A stretch of 18,677 nt of DNA from NCBI GenBank assembly GCA_009705235.1, contig WLCR01000006.1, positions 1 to 18,677 of the forward strand. The letters are read 5' to 3'. How positions within the stretch are numbered: position 1 is the first letter of the stretch; every line of letters begins with the position of its first letter. Origin of the DNA: Actinomycetota bacterium (GTDB lineage Bacteria; Actinomycetota; Actinomycetes; Nanopelagicales; Nanopelagicaceae). Made by a program: the position numbers and the translations under genes. Positions 6,763 to 14,459 of the stretch are shown here, in pieces. The notes below the pieces were generated by a model. The model did no database searches. It saw only the letters and a program-made list of their open reading frames with translations, and was not told the DNA's origin.

Positions 6763-9758
6763 ATCTGAGTAACAGTCCATTCCCAGGTATGCACCCCAGT
6801 TTTGATAATGTACTTATCTAAAGTATCTGGTCCGCACGAAGCAGTACCAAGACCACGATGAGCAGCATCAATATGAACAACAGTGTTTCCGCAGGCTGTA
6901 ACTTCTACGTCATGCGCAGCATCTGCTAATTCTGCATCTCTGTTAGGCGTAACAGAGACCTGAGCGGGTTTACCCATTGCAAAGCGCAACCCATTGCCAG
7001 CTGCGTTTGTGACTTCAAACCAGCGCACAGCAGCATGTCCACCATTTTCTTGCGGACGAACATATGGAATGTACTGAGCAGCAACTGTTGAAACAAAACG
7101 TCCAATTCGACCAATCTTGCGATCTGGGTATGACTCATGTGAACCAGTACCAAAGTAGACAAGATCACTTAAGGAACCATCAAGTTCAAATAATGTTCCA
7201 ACACGCGCAAGATCATCAAAAGCTTTAGGGATAGTGACAGATTCTTTAACAGTAAATCCACCAACTACTGGTGTGATCAATTGAGTGTGCTTGAAAGAAA
7301 CACCAGTACTTGTTTCCCACGTAGTTGCTATTTTGATCGAAGATGAATTCTGTCTGACCACACAATCTGTGCGCGAGATGTCACGAACTCCGTAACGCTC
7401 CCACTTGGTTGCAATATGTCCAATACGATCATTATCTGTAGGTGCTCGCCATAACGAAACAGCTGGCGCAACGATTCCGTATGGCAAAACAATTTGTCCA
7501 TGCTCATCAACTACATCGCCAATATCCTTAGCCTTCTTTGCAGGTGCTAAAGATGTTGAGGGCAACGCAATTTGACTCCAGCCGACTTCTGCCATTGGTA
7601 ATGCCCATGGAGTAGTTGCTATGCAAACAAGCGAGAATGTGATGAAGCGCTCTCCGCGGGCAGTGCCTTTTGCTAATTTCTTTGATGTAATTTTAAAGTT
7701 TGCGCTCTTGCGTGGAGCAACCTTTGGAAGCTTTACAGCTCCACCATCTTGAACAACTCCATCGCAAGTAATTGACCACTGAAGTTGGTATTGACTTAAG
7801 TCTTTAAAGAAATTCTTATTAAATATCTTGAATTGACCCGTTGCTGGTTTAACGCCTGTGATGACAGCAGGTGCTGCAATAGCTTTAAATTCATGCATTA
7901 CAGGCTTAGCTGTGCGGTCTGGGAAAACCATTCCGTCGCAGCAGAAGTTGCCATCATGCTTGGTTTCGCCGTAATCCCCACCGTAGGCATTGCGCTTTGA
8001 ACCATCGGACATTGTCTGAACAGGACCGTGGTCCCACATCTCCCAGATAAAACCACCCTGCAAACCACGTGTTGATTCAATTACTTCCCAATACTCTGCC
8101 AAAGTTCCGTTGCTGTTACCCATTGCATGGGAGTACTCGCACATGATCAATGGACGATCAGCCTTAGGAGATTTTGCATATTCTTTAATTGCATTGATAG
8201 CTGGATACATTGGTGCAATCACATCTGTTAATGAATGGCTGCCCATCCAGTTACCGCGGATTCCGCCTTCGTAATGCAATGGGCGTGATGGATCAAAGCT
8301 ACGAGCAAACGCAGCAGCAGCTTCATGGTTGGTGCCAGCACCTGATTCATTACCCAGTGACCACATGACAACGGATGGATGATGAATATCGCGTTGAACC
8401 ATACGACCAACACGATCAACAAAAGCTGTTAAGTATCTGGTGTCATTACAGATGGATGAAATAAAAGCATGTGATTCAATATTTGCTTCACCAATAACAT
8501 AAAAACCAAGTTCGTCACACAAATCCAAAAATGCTGCATCGTTGGGGTAATGAGATGTGCGTACCGCGTTAAAGTTCCAACGCTTGAGTTCGAGCAAATC
8601 TTGTCGCATGTCATCGCGGGTTAATACCCGTCCTGTAAAACGATTAAAGTCATGACGGTTGATTCCGTAGAAAATAATTGGTTGCCCATTAACCAAGAAA
8701 TCTTGACCTTTGATAACAATTGATCTGAAACCAATGCGCTGTTGCGAAACTTCAATCACTGCGCCATTGGGATCAATTAACTCAATATGCAATGTATAAA
8801 GATTCGGAACCTCTGCAGACCAAGGATTTACCTTAGGAATTCGAGATTCTAGGAGTACCTTTCCGTGTGGCCAAGGCTCAGTTTCCATGATTGCCGCCTT
8901 AGCATCCGCAGGAAGTTTGCCATCCCAGTACTTTCCATGGAAGTAATCATCACTACGCTTTTTAAGATCAGCATCACGTTCGGTCCACTTAGGTGATGCA
9001 AAGTTTTTAACTGTCTGTGAAAGATTGGCACTTTTTGTCTTGGGCAACTCGGTAATGGACGCACGCAGTGTGTAGCCATCTGTTGAGAGATCATCAAGGG
9101 CGCCAAGGTCGGCTTCAATACTCAAAGTGCCTGTTGTGCCATCTTTTTCTAAACCAGCAACAGATTTGAATCGTTCAATAAATACTTTGTTAGTTGCAAA
9201 CAACTTAATGGAACGAGTTATTCCGCCATGCCACCACTGATCTTGGTCTTCAATAAATGTTGCATCAGACCACTTTGTAACATCAATTCGAACCACATTG
9301 TTTCCGCTTTGGACAAATTGAGTAACATCAAATTCTGCAGCCAATCGTGAATCTTTAGTAAGACCAACCTCTTGCCCATTGATGTAAATAAGTGCAACTG
9401 ATTCATAACCACCAACCTGCAAAACAATTCTCTTTCCATTCCAGCTTTTTGGCACTTCAAAGTCCCGCTCATAAACACCAGTTGGATTTTCTGCCGGAAC
9501 AAATGGAGGATGTTCTTCAAAAGGCATCTGAGTGTTTGTGTAAATTGGCCTGTCAAAGAAAACTTCAGATGGCTCCTGCATCGTCCACAAACCAGGGACC
9601 GGGATTGACGCCCAACGCTTGCCTAACTTTTCTGTCGGGCTATGCAACAACTGAAAACGCCAGGTGCCATCCAAAGAGATTTGCTCAAAGTGTTCGATGT
9701 TGAGCATCGGCAACCGGTTTACAGATGTGGTCTCAGGGCTCATCCAATAGTTGTTCAT
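6759..9758 (-). CDS. lacZ: Beta-galactosidase, glycoside hydrolase family 2 (LacZ type)
   Basis: This cytoplasmic enzyme of about 999 residues hydrolyses terminal beta-galactosides such as lactose. No signal peptide is visible, so substrate must be imported. The order is GH2 sugar-binding jelly roll, immunoglobulin-like domain, TIM barrel from about 350, then the C-terminal beta-galactosidase small-chain domains. The acid/base is Glu471 in GNESGAG (469-475) and the nucleophile is Glu541 in MCEYSHAMGNS. Other LacZ landmarks are INRHDFNRFTGR, FNAVRTSHYPND, GEANIESHAF and FIWEMWDHG. A charged insert of about 50 residues (around 240-295), absent from my memory of the E. coli protein, lies before the WSAEVPNLYTL strand. 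I chose ATG 9758; GTG 9761 is next to it, and ATG 9797 or ATG 9743 are alternatives, none with a clear Shine-Dalgarno. No permease, regulator or other sugar gene adjoins it. Confidence 0.92.
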   Translation of the reverse strand: MNNYWMSPETTSVNRLPMLNIEHFEQISLDGTWRFQLLHSPTEKLGKRWASIPVPGLWTMQEPSEVFFDRPIYTNTQMPFEEHPPFVPAENPTGVYERDFEVPKSWNGKRIVLQVGGYESVALIYINGQEVGLTKDSRLAAEFDVTQFVQSGNNVVRIDVTKWSDATFIEDQDQWWHGGITRSIKLFATNKVFIERFKSVAGLEKDGTTGTLSIEADLGALDDLSTDGYTLRASITELPKTKSANLSQTVKNFASPKWTERDADLKKRSDDYFHGKYWDGKLPADAKAAIMETEPWPHGKVLLESRIPKVNPWSAEVPNLYTLHIELIDPNGAVIEVSQQRIGFRSIVIKGQDFLVNGQPIIFYGINRHDFNRFTGRVLTRDDMRQDLLELKRWNFNAVRTSHYPNDAAFLDLCDELGFYVIGEANIESHAFISSICNDTRYLTAFVDRVGRMVQRDIHHPSVVMWSLGNESGAGTNHEAAAAFARSFDPSRPLHYEGGIRGNWMGSHSLTDVIAPMYPAINAIKEYAKSPKADRPLIMCEYSHAMGNSNGTLAEYWEVIESTRGLQGGFIWEMWDHGPVQTMSDGSKRNAYGGDYGETKHDGNFCCDGMVFPDRTAKPVMHEFKAIAAPAVITGVKPATGQFKIFNKNFFKDLSQYQLQWSITCDGVVQDGGAVKLPKVAPRKSANFKITSKKLAKGTARGERFITFSLVCIATTPWALPMAEVGWSQIALPSTSLAPAKKAKDIGDVVDEHGQIVLPYGIVAPAVSLWRAPTDNDRIGHIATKWERYGVRDISRTDCVVRQNSSSIKIATTWETSTGVSFKHTQLITPVVGGFTVKESVTIPKAFDDLARVGTLFELDGSLSDLVYFGTGSHESYPDRKIGRIGRFVSTVAAQYIPYVRPQENGGHAAVRWFEVTNAAGNGLRFAMGKPAQVSVTPNRDAELADAAHDVEVTACGNTVVHIDAAHRGLGTASCGPDTLDKYIIKTGVHTWEWTVTQI

Positions 9759-9846
9759 CACGGGAGGAAGTCTCTCAGGAAATGAGGACAAGCACACCTT
9801 CGTTGAGCGTGAAACAAGGGGTTGGTTTGTCTGCAGGATGCTTACT

Positions 9847-9879
9847 GATTACCTGTTGTTCACCCAATCACGAGAGAAT
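9847..9879 (+). promoter_or_regulatory. Candidate PHO box and -10 of ppk1
   Basis: Two copies of a GTTCACC-like heptamer lie in the same orientation exactly 11 bases apart: GATTACC (9847-9853, 5 of 7) and GTTCACC (9858-9864, 7 of 7). This matches the direct-repeat unit bound by the phosphate-starvation regulator PhoP in Streptomyces. A possible -10, GAGAAT (9874-9879), follows nine bases later and ends six bases before the ppk1 ATG. The perfect heptamer and the spacing are seen; regulation by PhoP or RegX3 is inferred from the actinobacterial precedent for ppk. Confidence 0.4.
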
Positions 9880-9885
9880 TTGGCC

Positions 9886-11931
9886 ATGAAAATCGAACAT
9901 CTGACCGACCGAGAGGTTAGTTGGCTTTCATTCGATCAAAGAGTCCTTGAATTGGCCGAAGATCCATCAGTTCCTCTTCTGGAAAGACTTCGATTCCTGG
10001 CAATCTCGTCCTCAAATTTAGATGAGTTCTTTATGGTCCGCGTTGCTAGCTTGATGAGCAAAATCGAAAACGATGTGACAGCTGCAAATGTGGCAGGACA
10101 TAAGCCTAAAGAACTCTTGGCATTAATCAGCACAAAGGTAAATGAGCTTGTTAATCGTCAATCCAAAACCTTGAATGATGAAATCTTGCCAGAGTTACAG
10201 AAACATGGCATCGAATTTGTTAAGTGGGAAGATCTTGATGAGACTGAAAGCACATATGTTGCACGATTATTTCAGGATCGAATTTTCCCGGTTCTGACTC
10301 CGTTGGCTGTTGATCCAACTCATCCATTCCCATATATCTCAGGTTTATCACTCAACCTTGCTGTGATGGTTAAGAACCCAGCAACACACGAAGAGTTTTT
10401 TGCTCGCGTAAAGGTTCCAGAAATTTTGCCACGCTTTATTGCAACAGCAAAGGTTGGATCAACCAGATTCCTAGCCCTTGAAGATCTGATTGCAATTCAT
10501 TTACAAGAATTGTTCCCAGGAATGACGATTGAAGACCACTACACATTCCGTGTAACTCGAAATCAAGATATCGAATTAGATGAAGATGAGGCAGAGGATT
10601 TACTGCTGTCATTAGAGCAAGAGCTATTGCGCCGCCGATTTGGGCCTCCAGTACGTCTTGAAATCGAATCAGGAGTCGATGAGGTTTTGGTTTCAAAACT
10701 TGGATCAGAACTTGGTATTGGCCCAGAAAACATTTTTCATGTCACCGCACCGCTAAATTTGACTTCACTTCATAAAATCGCAGATCTAGATTTCTCAGAG
10801 CTAAAGTTTGAACCCTTTAGATCACGCACCGCTAAAGCCTTGTCTGAAGTGGATTCTGAAGATAGCGACCTATTTTTTGCAGCGATTCGTCAAGGTGAAA
10901 TTCTGCTTCACCACCCCTATGAATCATTTACTTCATCGGTTGTGCACTTCTTAGAAAACGCTGCAACAGACCCACATGTATTGGCAATCAAGCAAACCTT
11001 GTATCGCACATCCGGTGACTCACCAATTATTGAAGCTTTAATTGAAGCAGCAGAGGCTGGCAAGCAAGTTGTCGCTGTAATCGAAATCCGAGCACGATTT
11101 GATGAACAAGCAAATGTTCGTTGGGCGCGCAAACTTGAAGCAGCAGGTGTGCACGTTGTGTATGGATTAATGGGGCTAAAGACTCATGCAAAACTTTCGT
11201 TAGTTGTGCGTGATGAACCACAAGGTATTCGACGATATTGTCACTTAGGTACAGGTAATTACAATCCAAAGACAGCACGCATGTATGAAGATTTAGGAAT
11301 TCTCAGTGCAGATGTTGAATTAACCGAAGATCTGACTCGTCTGTTTAATCAACTTTCTGGGTTTGCTCCACAATCGACGTATTCACGATTGCTAGTTGCG
11401 CCTCGTACATTGCGATCAGGGCTGATTGAACGCATTGACCGAGAAATTGAACATGCAAAGAATGGAAGGCCTGCAGGAATTCAATTTAAACTGAATTCAA
11501 TTCTGGATGAATACTTTGTTTCTAAGTTATATGAAGCATCGCAAGCCGGTGTGAAGATTGAATTATTAATCCGTGGAATTTGTGCCGTACAACCAGGCAT
11601 CAAGGGTATTTCAGAGAACATAACTGTTAAATCAATTTTGGGACGCTTCCTTGAGCATTCTCGTATTTATCACTTTGTTAATGGCGGGGATGATGAATAC
11701 TGGATTGGTAGCGCCGATCTGATGGGCAGAAACCTTGATCGACGTGTTGAAAGCCTTGTTCTAATACAAAGAAAGGAGCATCAGACACGTTTGCAGGACC
11801 TACTTCACCTGGGTCTTTCTGATGAAACTTCTTCGTGGCAGCTGAACGAAACCACATGGACCCGCCCAACGAAAAAAGGATTAATAAATGTCCACGCAAC
11901 CCTTATCGATCATTATTCAAAGGATCGGTAA
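9886..11931 (+). CDS. ppk: Polyphosphate kinase 1
   Basis: PPK1 reversibly polymerises the gamma-phosphate of ATP into inorganic polyphosphate, often at the membrane. The 681-residue length is normal. The N-terminal domain begins LTDREVSWLSFDQRVLELA with SSNLDEFFMVRV (42-53), the head domain follows, and two phospholipase D-like C-terminal domains carry the active site. Catalytic residues match E. coli PPK almost number for number: His434 in GLKTHAK (autophosphorylation), His453 in YCHLGTGNYN, and Arg374 (IKQTLYRTS) and Arg404 (RARFDE) at metal/phosphate positions. The ATG at 9886 places the protein start exactly as in known PPKs. An upstream in-frame extension to 9751 lies over the lacZ start and adds unrelated sequence. 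The stop abuts the next gene with no spacer, and ppk1-mutT1 is a conserved actinobacterial pair. Confidence 0.95.
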   Translation: MKIEHLTDREVSWLSFDQRVLELAEDPSVPLLERLRFLAISSSNLDEFFMVRVASLMSKIENDVTAANVAGHKPKELLALISTKVNELVNRQSKTLNDEILPELQKHGIEFVKWEDLDETESTYVARLFQDRIFPVLTPLAVDPTHPFPYISGLSLNLAVMVKNPATHEEFFARVKVPEILPRFIATAKVGSTRFLALEDLIAIHLQELFPGMTIEDHYTFRVTRNQDIELDEDEAEDLLLSLEQELLRRRFGPPVRLEIESGVDEVLVSKLGSELGIGPENIFHVTAPLNLTSLHKIADLDFSELKFEPFRSRTAKALSEVDSEDSDLFFAAIRQGEILLHHPYESFTSSVVHFLENAATDPHVLAIKQTLYRTSGDSPIIEALIEAAEAGKQVVAVIEIRARFDEQANVRWARKLEAAGVHVVYGLMGLKTHAKLSLVVRDEPQGIRRYCHLGTGNYNPKTARMYEDLGILSADVELTEDLTRLFNQLSGFAPQSTYSRLLVAPRTLRSGLIERIDREIEHAKNGRPAGIQFKLNSILDEYFVSKLYEASQAGVKIELLIRGICAVQPGIKGISENITVKSILGRFLEHSRIYHFVNGGDDEYWIGSADLMGRNLDRRVESLVLIQRKEHQTRLQDLLHLGLSDETSSWQLNETTWTRPTKKGLINVHATLIDHYSKDR

Positions 11932-12825
11932 GTGGAAGAACAAGTGATTCAGGCTGCAGGTGCGGTTTTGTGGCGCCGTCTAAGCGATGACCTTCTTCAA
12001 GTAGCTTTGATTCATAGACCTCGTTATGACGATTGGTCTTTTCCAAAAGGCAAAGTTGAAATTGGCGAATCTGAAATAAGTTGCGCTTTCCGCGAAGTGC
12101 TAGAAGAAACCGGATATGAAACTGTCTTTGGTCCCGAACTATGCAAAGTGGAATACCTTGTTGGTGAAACAACTAAAACAGTTAGATATTGGTCTGCCCA
12201 AGCAATTGGTGACGCCAAAGGTGTTATGGATGTAGAAGAAGTAGATCAACTAATTTGGGTAACGGTTGCAGATGCTTATGACAAAGTTTCTCGTGAAGGC
12301 GATAAGGAAGTATTAAAGAACTTTGAAAAATTTGGAACAGACACGATTCCACTAGTTCTTTTACGTCATGGCAAAGCAATTGCACGGGAAGAATGGGAGG
12401 GCGACGATGGTGATCGCCCACTTGCTCAGTTAGGCCAAATTCAATCAATACGAATGTTGGCACGTTATTTACCATTTGCGATTACCGAGATCCATACCTC
12501 TGATGCGGTTCGGTGCTACGAAACAGTTGCACCGATGGCACGTTCATTGTCCCTAGATATGATTTATTGGACCGAGCTGAGTGAATATGCCTTTGAAAAA
12601 GATAAAAAAGCTGCAATTAATGTAGTCAATGACATCATTGAGAATGAAGCACACGCACTTGTATGTGGCCATAATCCAGTTATTCCTGGCATTGTTGCAA
12701 AATTCATAGGTAAGAAGAACTTCAAAGAGTTAGATCATGGATTGATGCCGGGTGAAGCATTTATTCTGCATCACCGTGATGGTGAAGTTATTGCAATTGA
12801 CTGGATGCCAGCACCCGACGCTTAG
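11932..12825 (+). CDS. mutT1: MutT1-type Nudix hydrolase fused to histidine phosphatase
   Basis: The 297-residue protein has two domains. The N-terminal Nudix domain carries a complete Nudix box from Gly40 to Tyr62 (G-x5-E-x7-REVLEETGY). The C-terminal SixA/phosphoglycerate-mutase-like domain has LLRHGKA (143-149, phospho-acceptor His146), Arg194 in SDAVRCYET and the second histidine in CGHNPV (245-250). This is the architecture of mycobacterial MutT1, which removes 8-oxo-dGTP and 8-oxo-GTP and also cleaves diadenosine polyphosphates. A role in sanitising oxidised nucleotides is therefore likely. The GTG start follows the ppk1 stop directly, so the two are translationally linked. The same neighbourhood occurs in mycobacteria, though there mutT1 is on the other strand from ppk1 as I recall. 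The last four bases overlap the convergent ppx. Confidence 0.88.
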   Translation: MEEQVIQAAGAVLWRRLSDDLLQVALIHRPRYDDWSFPKGKVEIGESEISCAFREVLEETGYETVFGPELCKVEYLVGETTKTVRYWSAQAIGDAKGVMDVEEVDQLIWVTVADAYDKVSREGDKEVLKNFEKFGTDTIPLVLLRHGKAIAREEWEGDDGDRPLAQLGQIQSIRMLARYLPFAITEIHTSDAVRCYETVAPMARSLSLDMIYWTELSEYAFEKDKKAAINVVNDIIENEAHALVCGHNPVIPGIVAKFIGKKNFKELDHGLMPGEAFILHHRDGEVIAIDWMPAPDA

Positions 12826-13739
12826 TCGCTCAGCCAATCTAAACGGCGTAAAAGAATGCCTTCACGCAACGCCCAAGGACAAATTTCAGCCTCATCCACA
12901 TCTAACCTGTCCATAACAGCAAGTGCCACAATTCCACCGGCAACAATTTGCTGTGCACGGTTAGCTGAAACTCCAGGTAATTCTGCGCGCGATTTGTTAT
13001 TCATTTCTATGAGTCGTGGCATTGCAGAGTTGAGTGACTTTCGCTCAATAAACTTTGGGTTGTCGCCATACCATTGAGCACAAATACGTGCCAAAGTTCT
13101 AAAGGTTTTACTTGTTGCAACAAAATGATCTGCATCGTGAGACTTTAAAGCGTTAGGCATCGAATCTCTAAGCACTTCTTCTGCATGCCTTTCAAGACCC
13201 TTAATACCTTTTGCACTATATGGATCACCGTTTAAGTATTCTCGAGTTAAGCGAGCTGCTCCTAGTGGCAAAGAAATTGTTGCTTCAGGATTTTCATCGA
13301 CTCCGCTTGCAATTTCTAGGGATCCACCACCAATATCTAGTACAAGTAATTTTCCAGCAGACCAACCTAACCATCGACGCACAGCCAAGAAAGTCATTGA
13401 GGCTTCATCATCACCGTTCAAGACTTGCAGATCTATCTCATACTTTTTATTGATGTCGGCGATTATTTGGGCACCGTTGTTAGCTTCGCGTAAGGCAGAG
13501 GTTGCAAAAGCCAAGATCTCATCAGTTTCATTGACTCGCGCATGGGCGACAGCTTCTGCAATCGCATCGTTGAGCAGTTGTATCCCACCTGCCGAAATAG
13601 CTCCAGAAATATCCAGGTATTCAGTCAAGCGAAGTTCAACTTTGTAATTAGTTGTAGGTGTTGGTCGCGCTCCTGGATGGGCATCCATAACTTGAAGGTG
13701 GATGGTGTTTGAACCCACATCTAGAACGCCTAATCTCAC
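12822..13739 (-). CDS. ppx: Ppx/GppA family exopolyphosphatase
   Basis: This ASKHA-fold enzyme of 305 residues most likely removes terminal phosphate from polyphosphate; members may also hydrolyse pppGpp. The first phosphate loop is VLDVGSNTIHL (5-15) and the second is VLDIGGGSLEIA (133-144). Between them lie FATSALREA (78-86) and NGDDEASMTF (108-117), which contains the likely catalytic glutamate (Glu112). It lacks the extra C-terminal HD-like domain of the long E. coli Ppx. The length matches the short actinobacterial forms. The start is GTG 13739, with TAGGTT six bases before it. The gene faces ppk1-mutT1 and overlaps mutT1 by four bases, so polyphosphate synthesis and breakdown genes meet tail to tail. 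Confidence 0.9.
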   Translation of the reverse strand: MRLGVLDVGSNTIHLQVMDAHPGARPTPTTNYKVELRLTEYLDISGAISAGGIQLLNDAIAEAVAHARVNETDEILAFATSALREANNGAQIIADINKKYEIDLQVLNGDDEASMTFLAVRRWLGWSAGKLLVLDIGGGSLEIASGVDENPEATISLPLGAARLTREYLNGDPYSAKGIKGLERHAEEVLRDSMPNALKSHDADHFVATSKTFRTLARICAQWYGDNPKFIERKSLNSAMPRLIEMNNKSRAELPGVSANRAQQIVAGGIVALAVMDRLDVDEAEICPWALREGILLRRLDWLSD

Positions 13740-13745
13740 AAGGAC

Positions 13746-13751
13746 AACCTA
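13746..13751 (-). promoter_or_regulatory. Candidate -10 element (TAGGTT) of ppx, leaderless type
   Basis: On the minus strand TAGGTT fits TANNNT and is followed by six bases and the GTG start of ppx. This would give a transcript without a leader. No clear ribosome binding site is present, which agrees with a leaderless start. No good -35 is seen. Confidence 0.35.
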
Positions 13752-13777
13752 CCCTGAGCGCGCAGCCAGAGTCCGAT

Positions 13778-13806
13778 TTCAAGTTTTGCGCTTCGACTGT
13801 CATAAT
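13778..13806 (+). promoter_or_regulatory. Candidate promoter of tRNA-Thr and the carbonic anhydrase gene
   Basis: TTCAAG (13778-13783) and CATAAT (13801-13806, five of six bases of the consensus) are separated by 17 bases. They lie 35 bases before the tRNA 5' end, in the 102-base space between ppx and the tRNA. No other promoter-like pair is visible before the carbonic anhydrase gene, so it may serve both. Confidence 0.4.
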
Positions 13807-13841
13807 TGCGGCTGCTGAATTCGAGGAAACTTGAAGAGCAG

Positions 13842-13913
13842 GCCTCTCTAGCTCAGTGGTAGAGCAGCGCACTTGTAATGCGCAGGTCGTCAGTTCAATC
13901 CTGACGGGGGGCT
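13842..13913 (+). tRNA. tRNA-Thr (anticodon UGU)
   Basis: A full cloverleaf can be folded by hand. The acceptor stem GCCTCTC pairs with GGGGGGC, with two G-U pairs. The D arm is GCTCAGTGGTAGAGC, the anticodon stem GCGCA/TGCGC holds the loop CTTGTAA with anticodon TGT, and the T arm is GTCAG-TTCAATC-CTGAC. The discriminator is T at 13913. The next bases are CCG, so the CCA end is not encoded and must be added after transcription. The anticodon reads ACA threonine codons. A protein gene begins 27 bases downstream on the same strand. Confidence 0.95.
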
Positions 13914-13926
13914 CCGGTATGAATCC

Positions 13927-13935
13927 GGGGAGGAG
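13927..13935 (+). promoter_or_regulatory. Strong Shine-Dalgarno site of the carbonic anhydrase gene
   Basis: GGGGAGGAG lies five bases before the ATG at 13941 and is the clearest ribosome binding site in the window. It fixes the start of the gene. A small hairpin (CCGG 13914-13917, loop of seven, CCGG 13925-13928) overlaps its first two bases and may modulate access. Confidence 0.7.
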
Positions 13936-13940
13936 TTGAA

Positions 13941-14459
13941 ATGTCTGATAACTCCTTTCCGCATGATTCTTTTTCTGCAGAATTAGCAGCTAATGATGAA
14001 TACATCAAAACCTTTAAATACTCAGGGTTAACTGGAGTTGCTCAAAAAGGTTTAGCAATTGTTACCTGCATGGATTCACGTATCAATCCACTTTCTGTCA
14101 TGGGAATGAATTCAGGAGACGCGAAGATCTTGCGTAATGCTGGCGCTCGCGTGACTGAAGACGTTTTACGTACATTGGTGTTAGCTACATATTTATTGGG
14201 TGTTAAGAAAATCCTGGTTATGCCTCATACAAATTGTCGAATGGCTTCTGCAGAGGAAGCAGACATTCATGAATATATCGAGAAAGAGTTTGGCGTAGAT
14301 ACGCGCTCTCTTGAGTTTAGAACTGTGAAGGATCAGGAAGCAGCGCTAGCGATCGATGTGAATCGAATTCGCTCCTTCCCATTCCTCAACAAGGATGTTG
14401 TAGTGGGCGGAGCGATTTATGATGTTGCGACAGGAAAAATTACTCCGGTTGATTGCTAA
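13941..14459 (+). CDS. Beta-class carbonic anhydrase
   Basis: Beta-carbonic anhydrases interconvert CO2 and bicarbonate at a zinc site. This 172-residue protein has the short actinobacterial form, similar in length and pattern to mycobacterial Rv1284. Zinc ligands are Cys43 in TCMDSR, His96 and Cys99 in MPHTNC. Asp45 and Arg47 of CMDSR form the usual catalytic dyad. ILRNAGARVTEDVLRTLVLA (63-82) is the other family signature. Bicarbonate from this enzyme would feed carboxylases; the exact need is not shown by the context. It lies 27 bases after tRNA-Thr with no evident promoter between, and its last 20 bases overlap the convergent hydrolase gene. Confidence 0.92.
   Translation: MSDNSFPHDSFSAELAANDEYIKTFKYSGLTGVAQKGLAIVTCMDSRINPLSVMGMNSGDAKILRNAGARVTEDVLRTLVLATYLLGVKKILVMPHTNCRMASAEEADIHEYIEKEFGVDTRSLEFRTVKDQEAALAIDVNRIRSFPFLNKDVVVGGAIYDVATGKITPVDC

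Noticed and set aside
9759..9797. N-terminal extension of lacZ by 13 residues to ATG 9797
   Set aside because: No ribosome site and no conserved residues there. It remains possible, but the shorter start fits better.
9751..9885. N-terminal extension of ppk1 by 45 residues
   Set aside because: Known PPK1 proteins begin at the LTDREVSWL segment. The extension overlaps the lacZ start on the other strand.
13914..13928. CCGG-loop-CCGG hairpin as a transcription terminator after the tRNA
   Set aside because: The stem is only four base pairs and no T-run follows, so termination is unlikely.
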